DNA of 64,000 bases, taken from contig CAVRDP010000033.1 in the NCBI GenBank assembly GCA_963719885.1, positions 101,795 through 165,794 on the forward strand. The letters are read 5' to 3'. The stretch's first letter is position 1, and each line of letters opens with the position of its first letter. The translations under genes were made by a program, and so were the position numbers. Positions 33,922 through 43,331 of this stretch are shown here, in pieces. Source of the stretch: JANXQG01 sp963719885. Its GTDB lineage: Bacteria; Planctomycetota; Planctomycetia; Pirellulales; Thermoguttaceae. The notes beneath the pieces were generated by a model that saw only the letters and a list, made by a program, of their open reading frames with translations, made no database searches and was not told the DNA's origin.

Positions 33922-36414
33922 ATGACACCTTTTCGCCAAACTCTGATTGCCGTCGTCCTCACGCTTCCCGCGATGGCGAAGACCATCGCGGCCGAGTCCG
34001 CTCAGCCCAAGGCTGCGGAAGCGATGATCGCCAAACGGGTCCTCGGACCGGGACAGGCCGCAGAGAACCTGCTTCGCCCCGGCGCTTGGAGACCTTACGA
34101 AAAAGGTTTTCAGCGCGCAGGCGACCGGTTCGTTTGCGACAACGGTACCGATGCCCGATCGCGGCGCGGCGTCACCCAGGACATTGTGCTCGACCAGACC
34201 CGCCCGGAGCCGATCATCGCGTCCTGTTGGAGCCGGGCCGAGGACGTGGGCGGCAGCGCGGATTCGGACTATTCGCTCTATATCGATCTCGTCTACAGCG
34301 ATGGCACGAGCCTTTGGGGGCAGACGGCAAATTTCGAGACGGCGACACACGACTGGCAGCGCCGCCAGGTCATGGTGTTCCCCGAGAAGCCGGTCAAGGA
34401 ATTGAGCTTCTATATGCTGTTGCGCGGCCACGCGGGCAAGGCCTGGTTCCGCGATGCGGAACTGCGGGTCGTTCGCACGCCAGCGGGTGCCTGCCTGTTC
34501 GACGGCGTGCCGGTCGTGCCCCGCGGACCGGCCCATGAAGGATTCCAGCTTCGCGACGTAGCGGCCGGCTCGGATTTCGTATATTTTGCCGACCCGGAAG
34601 AACCGCCAATCGAATGGGGTGAGCCACAAAAGGCCCTCGGGATCGAGATGCGGGACCTGGGCATGGTTACGACCGGCCAGAAGTACCTAACCCACCAGAG
34701 ATCGGTCACGCTGAAGGATCTCACAGGGAAAGACCGCGCAATATCGTTGGTGTTCGCCGTCCCCGTCGAAGGCAAGTCGTTGCACTGGTTGGTCGATCCG
34801 CGGCGAAGCGTCCCGGTCGACGCGGGCCGGGAATACGTCAACGCCACGCAGTTCCATGCCGGCTCCAGCGGCCGCGTCTCACGCTATCCGCTGGGCGCGG
34901 TGGTCAGCGACAAGGTGGGCTCGGCATTGGCCATTGCCCCCGATTCGCCCGCCTTCTGCCGCATCGGCTACCATGCGGGCACGCACGAGCTTTATATCGC
35001 CTATGACTTGGCCCTCACGCCCGAGCGGCCCGAAGTGGAACTCTGCTTCCGGCGCTTCGAGTTCGATGCGAAGCTGGGTTTTCGCGGGGCATTGGCACGC
35101 TATTACGAATTGTTTCCCGCGGCCTTTCGCTGCCGCACGCCCGAGCAGGGTTTGTGGATGCCGTTCGCCAAGATCAGCCACGTCCGGGGCTGGGAGGATT
35201 TTGGTTTCAAGTTCAAGGAGGGCAACGACGAGACGGTGTGGGACGACAGCCACGGCATCATCACCTTCCGCTACACCGAACCGATGACCTGGTGGATGCC
35301 CATGCCCCGGGGCACGCCGCGGACGCTGGTGGCGGCATTGGCCGAGGCCCGGCGGCTGGCCGACCAGGGCAACGCCCAGGCCAAGGCCCTTTTCACGAGC
35401 GGCTACCACGATGCCCAAGGCCGCCTGGCGGCGCGGCTGCTGGATACGCCCTGGTGCAACGGGGCCGTGTGGAGCATGAACTCGATGCCGGGCATTGCCG
35501 GCGAAATGACCGACTTCAAGAACAAATGGAACCCGGCTCTCCGCGAGCAGCTTTACGGATCCCGCCGCCAGGGCGACCTCGACGGCGAATATATCGACTC
35601 CAGCGAGGGCTACGTCACCGACGAGCTCGATTTCCGCCGCAACCATTTTGCCGCCGCCCGGACGCCGCTGACGTTCTCTCCCGAGGATCATCGGCCGGCC
35701 ATCTTCCGCGGCCTGATCGCTTTCGAATACGTCCGCGGCATCGAGCAGGACATCCACCGCTCGGGCAAACTCATGATGGCCAACGGCGCCCCGGACCGGC
35801 TGTGGTGGCTGGCCCCCATGCTCGACGTCCTGGGCACCGAGACCGACTGGCATCCTAATGGCGTCTGGCGGCCGATGTCCGATGCCGACTTGCTCTATCG
35901 CCGGGCGATGTGCAAGGGCAAGCCGTTTTGTTTCCTGATGAATACCCGCTTCGAGGATTTCTCGCATGAGATGGTCGAGAAATACATGAAGCGCTGCCTG
36001 GCATACGGGATGTTCCCGGGGTTCTTCAGCCACAACGCCTCGCAAGGCCACTACTTCACGCGGCCTGACTTGTGCGATCGCGATCGGCCGCTCTTCAAGC
36101 GTTACGTGCCGCTGTGCAGACGCGTGGCCGAGGCCGGCTGGGAACCGATCACCCAGGCACGATCGGGCGACGAGCATATCTACGTCGAGCGATTTGGCAA
36201 CCGATACTGGACGGTCTTCAACGACAGCCGCGAGCGGCGGATGCCAACCATCACTTGGGCGGACCCACCGGCCGACCCTGAGTACAGGGTGGCCGCGGGC
36301 CGCGAGTTGCTTTCCGGCCGAGTCCTCCCCTGGCGCGACCGCTCGACGACGCTCACGCTACAGGGCGAAGACGTGGCGGTGATCGAGATTGGCGAAGACC
36401 CCGCAAGAAAGTGA
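33922..36414 (+). CDS. Secreted glycoside-hydrolase-like protein, large
   Basis: 830 residues, intact. Signal peptide MTPFRQTLIAVVLTLPAMA. The N-terminal third is beta-rich and carbohydrate-binding-like. The C-terminal half looks like a TIM-barrel glycosidase with acidic clusters on strand ends (DLDGEYIDSSEGYVTDELDF, MLDVLGTETDWHPNG) and ends with a small beta domain. I cannot assign a CAZy family. It starts 12 bases after yceH and may be co-transcribed. A diverged match to the 23-mer occurs near its 3' end (36273-36295). Confidence 0.65.
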   Translation: MTPFRQTLIAVVLTLPAMAKTIAAESAQPKAAEAMIAKRVLGPGQAAENLLRPGAWRPYEKGFQRAGDRFVCDNGTDARSRRGVTQDIVLDQTRPEPIIASCWSRAEDVGGSADSDYSLYIDLVYSDGTSLWGQTANFETATHDWQRRQVMVFPEKPVKELSFYMLLRGHAGKAWFRDAELRVVRTPAGACLFDGVPVVPRGPAHEGFQLRDVAAGSDFVYFADPEEPPIEWGEPQKALGIEMRDLGMVTTGQKYLTHQRSVTLKDLTGKDRAISLVFAVPVEGKSLHWLVDPRRSVPVDAGREYVNATQFHAGSSGRVSRYPLGAVVSDKVGSALAIAPDSPAFCRIGYHAGTHELYIAYDLALTPERPEVELCFRRFEFDAKLGFRGALARYYELFPAAFRCRTPEQGLWMPFAKISHVRGWEDFGFKFKEGNDETVWDDSHGIITFRYTEPMTWWMPMPRGTPRTLVAALAEARRLADQGNAQAKALFTSGYHDAQGRLAARLLDTPWCNGAVWSMNSMPGIAGEMTDFKNKWNPALREQLYGSRRQGDLDGEYIDSSEGYVTDELDFRRNHFAAARTPLTFSPEDHRPAIFRGLIAFEYVRGIEQDIHRSGKLMMANGAPDRLWWLAPMLDVLGTETDWHPNGVWRPMSDADLLYRRAMCKGKPFCFLMNTRFEDFSHEMVEKYMKRCLAYGMFPGFFSHNASQGHYFTRPDLCDRDRPLFKRYVPLCRRVAEAGWEPITQARSGDEHIYVERFGNRYWTVFNDSRERRMPTITWADPPADPEYRVAAGRELLSGRVLPWRDRSTTLTLQGEDVAVIEIGEDPARK

Positions 36415-36657
36415 TCTGCGTTCGTAAGCTACTATCATCGTGTGGGTAGATCTGTTATAACATTCTTAGAAACTCGCCTCTATGGCAGGCGCCCATGATA
36501 CCCACAGCAGCGAAATCCCGCCACGTCGTGTACGCCAGCTCGCATGGCAACGGGGTTGCCACTGTCGCTCCTTCACCGTGGCGCCGGGCTGGCCGGGAAA
36601 GAAAGTTCAACCATTGCGCAACGTCCCAGCCGCGCACAACTTAAAGGGGCCGCAAAC

Positions 36658-37086
36658 ATGAACCAAGAGATTCGATTGAACGCATTGAAGGTTGTGCTTT
36701 TTTTGATCGGTGTCTACCACATCGCACTTGGGGTGATACCATTCATATCGCAAGACCTGGCCGCCCAGGTTGCCTCCTCGATATTCGGCATGACTCTGGT
36801 GGTGACGCCCCAGTTGCTCTATATCGCGCAGCTTCTGGGGATTTATGCGTTTGTCTTTGGAATCATCGTCCTCTTCGTTGCCAAGAATCCCGAGAAGCAC
36901 GGGGGGCTGATCTATGTGATCCTGCTCCTTTACGCCGCACGGATCATCAACAGGATCCTTTTCATTCACGGATTCATGGACGCCTTTCAGACGACCCCGT
37001 TTCGGGCCTGGTTGGAAGTAGTCGTGTTCGTCGTCATTGCCGGACTATTGATCTTTCTCACGCCGCGTGCGCGGCCGGTGGAATGA
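36658..37086 (+). CDS. Small integral membrane protein, four helices
   Basis: 142 residues. Four hydrophobic helices: ALKVVLFLIGVYHIALGVIP, then LVVTPQLLYIAQLLGIYAFVFGIIVLFV (two parts), GLIYVILLLYAARIINRILF and WLEVVVFVVIAGLLIFL. No motif recognised. It lies 57 bases upstream of the first radical SAM gene on the same strand and could be the first gene of that cluster. The 243 bases before it (36415-36657) hold no gene I can see. Confidence 0.7.
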   Translation: MNQEIRLNALKVVLFLIGVYHIALGVIPFISQDLAAQVASSIFGMTLVVTPQLLYIAQLLGIYAFVFGIIVLFVAKNPEKHGGLIYVILLLYAARIINRILFIHGFMDAFQTTPFRAWLEVVVFVVIAGLLIFLTPRARPVE

Positions 37087-37143
37087 AACGCATGCGGCTT
37101 CTGCCGGAAACAGGAGAACGGTGTCGATCCAGCGGAGTACGGC

Positions 37144-38444
37144 ATGCATATCACGTTGATTTATCCATCGTTGGGCGGAAAGGTGCGTGCGATCCAGATG
37201 CAACCGCTGACGATGGCGGCACTGGCCGGATTGACGCCGCCGGACGTTGCCGTGGCCTTCTACGATGACCGGATCGAAGAGATTCCCTACGACGCGCCAA
37301 CCGATTTGGCAGGCATCTCGGTGCAAACGCTTACCGCCAAACGTGCCTACGAAATCGCAGCCGAGTATCGCCGGCGCGGGGTGCCGGTCGTGCTCGGCGG
37401 ATTTCACGTTGCGGCAGCGCCGGACGAGGCAGCCGAACAGGCCAATGCCATCGTCATCGGCCAGGCCGAGAACCTCTGGCCAGGCCTGATCGCCGATAGG
37501 CGAAACGGGCGGCTGCAGCGCATTTACCAATCGGACGTACCGCCCGACTTGCAGCGACTATCTTACCGCCGCGAAATTTTTTGGGGCAAGCGTTATCTGT
37601 CGATGCACCTGGTCGAGTTCGGCCGGGGCTGTCCGCACGCGTGCAGTTTTTGTTCGGTGAGCGCTTATTTTGAAAGTCGCAAGTCCTGTCGCCCGGTCAC
37701 GGAGGTCATCCGCGAGATCCGGGAATTGCCGCCGGGGAGGATTCTGTTCGCCGATGACAATTTGATTGGCGACAGCGGACGGGCCAGGGAATTGTTCCGC
37801 GCTCTGATTCCCTTGCGACGGCGGTGGGTGGCTCAAGCCGATATTGAGATCGCGTTTGACGATGAGCTGCTGGAGTTGGCGGTGGCGAGCGGATGTTGGG
37901 GACTGCTGATCGGCTTCGAGTCGCTCAACGGAGAAAGCTTGCGGCAGATGCGCAAGTCGACTTTCAGCGACTTCCGCCGGTACGACGAAGCAGTCCGCAA
38001 GATTCATGATCGGGGCATCCGGATCTGCGCCTCGTTTCGTGTTCGGTTGCGACGCCGACACGCCGGAGACGTTTGCAACCACGTTGGCGTTCGCCAACGA
38101 GCGCCGATTCTTGGTGGCGTTGTTCAACCAGCTTACGCCCTTTCCCGGTACGCCCTTGTACGAGGAGATGCGGGTGCAACAACGGCTCAAGCATGACCGT
38201 TGGTGGCTGGCGCCAGGTCTCCGCTGGGGTGATGTGGTATTCGAGCCAAAGCAGTTTTCTGCGGCGGAACTGGCAGAGGGCTGCGCGAAACCGCAGGGAC
38301 TTCTACCGGCCAATGAATATTTTGTGGCGGGCGACGTCGCCTGCCAACCGGCTGTCGCTGCTGACGTCGCTGGCGATAAATTTTCAAATCCGTCGCGACG
38401 TGCGCGAGAAACAGGGATTTGTTTTGGGAACCGGGCATGACTGA
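37144..38444 (+). CDS. B12-binding-type radical SAM enzyme 1 (subfamily A), frameshifted
   Basis: About 433 residues. N-terminal cobalamin-binding-type Rossmann domain (DDRIEEIPYDAPTDLAGISV, GVPVVLGGFHVAAAPDEAAE) lacking DxHxxG, as in BchE/HpnR-type class B enzymes. The radical SAM cluster is CPHACSFC (CxxxCxxC) followed by RILFADDNLIGD and GLLIGFESLNGESL. Frame breaks near 38034 (one extra G; repair gives ICASFVFGCDADTPETF) and near 38290, after which it ends FYRPMNILWRATS...REKQGFVLGTGHD. It belongs with enzyme 3 by its C-terminus. It overlaps the next gene by eight bases. Confidence 0.82.
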
Positions 38445-39214
38445 AACGGTGCTGCCCCGGATTCCATTTGTTGCAAGGCTGTTGCGCAGGAGGGTGAGTA
38501 TGGAGCCCAAGTACAGATTCGAACGTGGCTACCTGTTCCTGGTTGACTTCGCGCTGCCGCTTCCCATGACGGCGCTGATGTACTTCCTTTGGCAGCAGCG
38601 GACCGGCAGCGCCTTGTTCGCGGCCTATGTTCTCACGCTGGGAGTGCTCTTCGGATATGTCTTTCCAGGCATTGGGACCAATCTCTTGTTGCTCTGGAAA
38701 TTCAATGGTCCATTCCGCATCGGGCACTACCACATCCATCACGGTTTCATGTATGCGCCCTATCTGGCGCTGGTGTTCTACGCGGCCTTCAATCCGGACG
38801 CGCCGCTTACGGTCGAGAATATCTTGCGGACCGTCCTTTGCGGCGCGTGCCTGCAGATTGTTGTTTCCTGCCACCACGACATCTGGGGCGTCAAAACCGG
38901 TGTGATCGAAATCTACAATACGCCTGCAAAACTACAGAAGACGCGCCGTGGAGATTGTCACGCATTACGGTGCGTGTGGTTTCGGGCTGCTGGGGGCTTC
39001 GTTTGCGGCCAGTTGTCTGATTGCCTATGAAAAGATCGTGCGGGAGCAGGTCGCCGGGATCGGTGCGTTCATCCTCTTGGAGGCCGTGGGCATGTCCATC
39101 ATGGGCCTGGCGGCGGTGTGGTATCTGATCCAGGAACGCGAACATATTTCCTGGCAGTGGCTGTCGCGACTGAGACGGACACCGAGGGAGGCGGGAGAGC
39201 CGCAGAAGAAATGA
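38437..39214 (+). CDS. His-rich polytopic membrane protein in the radical SAM cluster, one frameshift
   Basis: About 258 residues after removing one G near 38943. Six or so hydrophobic helices (LFLVDFALPLPMTALMYFLW, FAAYVLTLGVLFGYVFPGIG, GIGAFILLEAVGMSIMGLAA). Between them are conserved-looking His/aromatic motifs: GPFRIGHYHIHHGFMYAPY and VVSCHHDIWGVKTGVIEIYN. Clustered His next to helices recalls membrane di-iron hydroxylases and desaturases, but the spacing is not one I recognise, so metal-dependent lipid modification is only a guess. Its position between radical SAM genes, with overlap to the first, makes it part of the same pathway. Confidence 0.6.
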
Positions 39215-39251
39215 CTCATTGTCGCGGCACGTCAGAAGGGGAGAGCGGACC

Positions 39252-40594
39252 ATGCGCGTCCTACTGATCGCCGCAAGTGCGCTGCGCTCGACGACGGAAG
39301 ACAGTGGCACCAGACGCGCCGGAAATATGCTTATGCGCCGACCACGCTCACCACGCTGGCCGCGCTGGTGCCACGGGAACTGAACGCGGACGTTCTCCTG
39401 ATTGACGAGGCGGTCGATCCCGTCCCGGCCGACTTCTGTGGCGCGGACCTCGTGGCGATAAGCGCGATGACGTGCGACGCGCCGCGGGCCTACCAGTTGG
39501 CCGATAGCGCCAGGGCCAAGAAACTCCCCGTCGTGCTGGGTGGATACCACGCTAGCTTCATGGCTCATGAGGCCCGCGAACACGCGGATGCCGTGGTCCG
39601 GGGCTTCGCTGAGCTCGCTTGGCCCCAGTTGTTGCGCGACTTCGTGCGCGGCTCGATGAAAGACACCTATGCTTTGCCTTGGCAAGATGCTTTCACATCT
39701 TGCCTGCCTATACCCCGGCGGGACCTGCTGAACCGCAAGGCTTATACGATCTCCAACACCTTGGAGGCAGTCCGAGGATGCCCGAACCGATGCTCCTTCT
39801 GCATCGTGCCCTCCATGCACGAGTGGCAGCATGTCCAGCGTCGCCTGGAACAGGTCGCCGCCGACATCGACAGCATGCCCAAGGGACCTCTGGTTTTGCT
39901 CGATGCGAATCCTTGGGAAGACGAGGCCTACGCAGCCCGCCTCTTGCCTCTGCTTGCCGGGACGGGCCGCACGTGGTGTTCCGCCGCGTCGCTGCGGTCC
40001 GCGCAGAACAGGCGCTGGGTACAAGCGGCGCGGGCCAGCGGATGCAAGGGTTTGGTTATCGGTTTCGAGTCGCTGGATGCTTCTTCGCTGGCCAACGCCG
40101 GCAAACCATTCAACGACGTGACGCACTATGGTCAGACATGCCGCATGCTTCACGATGAAGGCATCGCCATCCTGGGATGTTTCATCTTCGGCTTCGACGG
40201 GGAAGACACGTCGGTCTTCGAACGGACCGTGGACTTTGTCGACCGCAACCGGCTGGAACTTGCGCTCTATTCCGCGTACACGCCGTTTCCCGGCACGGAT
40301 GCCTGGGTGCGCTTGAATGCCGAGGGCCGAATCCTGAGCACGGACTGGAGCCGGTATGACGGCCGTCACGTGGTATTCAGGCCGGCGGGGATGGGCGCTG
40401 AGGAACTACAGGACGGTCTTCATGGCGCGTGGCGGCAAACCTATGGATTCCGTTCCATCCTGCGCCGCGTTGTCGGTGGCTCCGCGCTGCCGTTTACGGG
40501 CGTCGTGGCCAATCTTTTTTTCCGCCGCTATAGCAGAACATTTCTCCCGTCGACCGTGAGTACATGGTGCCCGGCCGCTGAGCAAGACAGATAA
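39252..40594 (+). CDS. B12-binding-type radical SAM enzyme 2 (subfamily B), frameshifted near the start
   Basis: About 447 residues. ATG 39252 follows GGGGAGAGCGG and opens MRVLLIAASALRSTTED; the frame shifts near 39310 to RKYAYAPTTLTTLAALVPRE. The cobalamin-type domain shows LLIDEAVDPVPADF and LPVVLGGYHASFMAHEA, and the radical SAM cluster is CPNRCSFC. Later motifs are KGLVIGFESLDASSL, ILGCFIFGFDGEDTSVFERT and SAYTPFPGTDAW. The C-terminus resembles enzyme 4. Its last residues (FLPSTVSTWCPAAEQDR) are encoded by a copy of the 23-bp repeat, so the native end may have been a few residues different. Confidence 0.83.
40551..40573 (+). repeat. 23-bp dispersed repeat, copy 4 (AGTA form, one mismatch)
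   Basis: One mismatch in the left arm (ACCGTG). It forms the last in-frame codons of radical SAM gene 2. Confidence 0.75.
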
Positions 40595-40604
40595 TTGGAA
40601 GGCT

Positions 40605-42000
40605 ATGAAAATCACCTTTGTCATGCCCGGGGTAGGCCGAAAACCAGGGGAGGCGTACGTTAGCTCCTGGAAGATGGAGCCTTTGGCATTGGCGGTGCTG
40701 GCCGCGCTCACGCCCGCCGACGTTGAGGTCCATTTCGTCGACGACCGCCTGGAGCCGATCCCCTACGACGAACCAACCGATGCGGTGGCCATCAATGTCG
40801 AAACCTACACGGCCTGCCGGGCCTACCGGATTGCCGCAGAGTTTCGCCGGCGCGGCGTGCCCGTCATTCTCGGCGGCTATCATCCAACGCTCGTGCCCGA
40901 TGAGGCGTTGATGCACGCCGATGCCATCGTGGAAGGCGAGGCCGAAGCGGTCTGGCCGCGGGTGATTGAAGACTTGCGGCGGGTGCTGCGTAACGGTCGG
41001 CAAGTCGCGCCGGGCGCCCGGGTACCGCGCAGCCGCTGGCGGTCGGCGGTCGGCGGCGTTATCGGGCCGAAGAGGGGCGAATACCGAAACGGGTCAGTCC
41101 GCGGCGGTCGCTGTTTGCCGGCAAGAGGTATCTCCCGCTAACGCTCGTCGAGGCCAGCCGGGGGTGCCGCTTCGCCTGTGAGTTCTGCTCGGTTGCCGAG
41201 TTCTATCGCCACGCGGCGGTCGCCCGGCCGGTGGACGACGTGCTCGCGGAGATCGAGAGTGCCGGCAGCCGCGCGGTGTTCTTCGTGGATGACAACGTGG
41301 TCGCGGACCCGGAGCGGGCTGGGCAACTCTTCGCTGCGCTGGGGCCGGCCGGCATTGGCTGGTTCAGCCAGGGGAGCATCACCATGGCCGATGATCCTCG
41401 ACTCTTGGCACTGATGCGGAAGAGCGGCTGCCGTGGCGTCCTCATCGGCTTCGAGTCGCTATCCGCGGCAACGCTGGCCGCCATGGGAAAGACCTGGAAC
41501 CGTGCCCGGCGCGATTATGAACAGGCCATTCGTCGCATCCGTGATGCGGGGATTGCCATTTATGCCACGTTCGTCTTCGGTTACGACACCGACGACGCCG
41601 ATGCCTTTGAGCGGACCGTGGAGTTCGCCGTCCGGCAGAAGTTCCACATGGCGGCGTTTAACCACCTGGTGCCGTTTCCCGGCACGCCGCTGTATCGGCG
41701 ACTTCAACAGGAGGGAAGGCTTCGCTGCGACCCGTGGTGGCTGGACGCTCAGTTTCGTTTCGGCGACGTCGCCTTCCATCCCCGCAACATGTCGGCCGAG
41801 GAACTGGCCGAGCGCTGCTTCCAGGCCCGCAACGCCTTCTACCGCTTCGGCTCCATCCTCTCCCGCGCCGGGACCTGAAGAGCAACTGCCGGGACCTCCG
41901 CGGCGCGGCCGGCTACTTCTGGCTCAACCTGTTTTCAGGAAGAGAGATGCGGAAAAGGCAGGGCTTGCCGCTGGGGACGGGCTTCGAGGGCGAAGCATGA
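40605..42000 (+). CDS. B12-binding-type radical SAM enzyme 3 (subfamily A), frameshifted
   Basis: About 465 residues. The N-terminal domain is close to enzyme 1 (DDRLEPIPYDEPTDAVAINV, GVPVILGGYHPTLVPDEAL). A shift near 41000-41090 leads to LFAGKRYLPLTLVEASRGC and the cluster CRFACEFC, then AVFFVDDNVVADPE, GVLIGFESLSAATLAAMG and ATFVFGYDTDDADAFERT. A second shift near 41875 gives the end AAGYFWLNLFSGREMRKRQG...LGTGFEGEA, like enzyme 1. Its TGA overlaps the ATG of enzyme 4 (ATGA), so these two are coupled. Confidence 0.83.
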
Positions 42001-43331
42001 AAATCCTGCTCATTATGGCCGATGCCAACATGCACAAGTTCCGCTTCTTTGGGCGGCTGATGTCGGCACGGGAAGCCCCGTTGACCCTCACCACGCTAGC
42101 CGCGATCGGCGGGCAAGACCCGGACATCGAGTTCCGCCTCGTGGACGAGAGCGTCGATTCGGTTCCGCTGGACTATCCGGCCGATCTCGTGGGCATCAGC
42201 GTGCTCACCGGGACATCGCGGCGGGCCTACGCGCTGGCCAATCATTTCCGCAGCCGCCATGTGCCCGTCGTCCTCGGAGGGATCCACGTGAGCATCCTTC
42301 CCGACGAGGCCGCGCGCTACGCCGACGCCATTGTCATCGGCATGGCGGAGCAAACCTGGCCACGGCTGCTGCGGGACTTCAAGGCCGGCAAAATGGCCCC
42401 CGTGTACCGCGAGGAGCCGGCCGACGACCATGGGTACATGGTGCCCGATTTTGCCCGCGGTATCCCCACGCCGCGCTACGATCTCCAGCGGAACAGCGGT
42501 TACGTGATGCCCTATACCGTCATGGTGACCCGAGGCTGCGTCCACACGTGCGACTTCTGCACGGTCCCTGTCGTCTGGAAACGCTACCTGCGCCGTCCCA
42601 TCGCCAACGTAATTCGGGACGTCAAGGCCATCCCGTCACGGCGCTTCGCCATCAATGACGTCAGCCCCTTTGACGACGTCGACTATGCCAAGGAGTTGCT
42701 TCACGCCCTGATCCCATTGAAGAAGAAATGGGGGGCGCTCGCGACGACCCGGGTCGCGTCCGATCCCGAACTCCTCGATTTGCTGGTGCGGAGCGGCTGC
42801 CAATACCTGCTGTTGGGCTTTGAGTCGATCAGCCAGCGGTCGCTGAACCGGATCTACAAGGGCTTCAACTCAGAGGAAGACTATGGCGAGGTCATGCGCC
42901 GTCTGCACAAGGCGCGGATTGTGGTCCAGGGCTGCTTCGTGTTCGGCTTCGACGAGGACGACAAGGACATCTTCGCGGCCACGGTGGAGGAAGTCCAAAG
43001 GCTCAAGATCGATATCCCCCGCTACTCCCTCTATACGCCGTATCCGGGCACGATCCTCTTTCAGCGACTCCAGCAAGAGCGGCGCATCTTGACGTACGAC
43101 TGGGGCTCCTACGACACCATGCACGTCGTGATCCAGCCCAAGCGGATGACCCCCGTCGAGCTTTACGAGGGTTTTCGCTGGGCCTACCGCGAGACGTTCG
43201 GGTGGAAAAACATTCTGCATCGCTCCCTAGGCAGTGGCACGCGATTGCCGATCATTCTCCTCGGCAACACGGTCTATCGCAAGTTCACGCACAAGATTGA
43301 CATGCTCAAGGGCTTTGAGTTGCCGCTTTAG
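41997..43331 (+). CDS. B12-binding-type radical SAM enzyme 4 (subfamily B), intact
   Basis: 444 residues. Cobalamin-type domain: APLTLTTLAAIGGQDPDIEF, LVDESVDSVPLDYPADLVGI, VPVVLGGIHVSILPDEAARY. Radical SAM cluster CVHTCDFC. Further motifs: YLLLGFESISQRSLNRIYKG, VVQGCFVFGFDEDDKDIF, SLYTPYPGTILFQRL. In the linker between the two domains the residues DDHGYMVP are encoded by the 23-bp repeat, in frame. The enzyme reads as complete, so it is the best candidate for biochemical study of the cluster. Its 3' end overlaps the convergent GH3 gene by 26 bases. Confidence 0.9.
   Translation: MKILLIMADANMHKFRFFGRLMSAREAPLTLTTLAAIGGQDPDIEFRLVDESVDSVPLDYPADLVGISVLTGTSRRAYALANHFRSRHVPVVLGGIHVSILPDEAARYADAIVIGMAEQTWPRLLRDFKAGKMAPVYREEPADDHGYMVPDFARGIPTPRYDLQRNSGYVMPYTVMVTRGCVHTCDFCTVPVVWKRYLRRPIANVIRDVKAIPSRRFAINDVSPFDDVDYAKELLHALIPLKKKWGALATTRVASDPELLDLLVRSGCQYLLLGFESISQRSLNRIYKGFNSEEDYGEVMRRLHKARIVVQGCFVFGFDEDDKDIFAATVEEVQRLKIDIPRYSLYTPYPGTILFQRLQQERRILTYDWGSYDTMHVVIQPKRMTPVELYEGFRWAYRETFGWKNILHRSLGSGTRLPIILLGNTVYRKFTHKIDMLKGFELPL
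42425..42447 (+). repeat. 23-bp dispersed repeat, copy 5 (GGTA form)
   Basis: Perfect GGTA form, inside the coding region of radical SAM gene 4, at the linker between the cobalamin-type and radical SAM domains. Confidence 0.85.

Noticed and set aside
39252..40594. Radical SAM enzymes as hopanoid C-3 methylase or BchE proper.
   Set aside because: They share the overall class B layout, but no hopanoid or bacteriochlorophyll gene lies nearby, and four alternating copies with GH3 do not fit those pathways.
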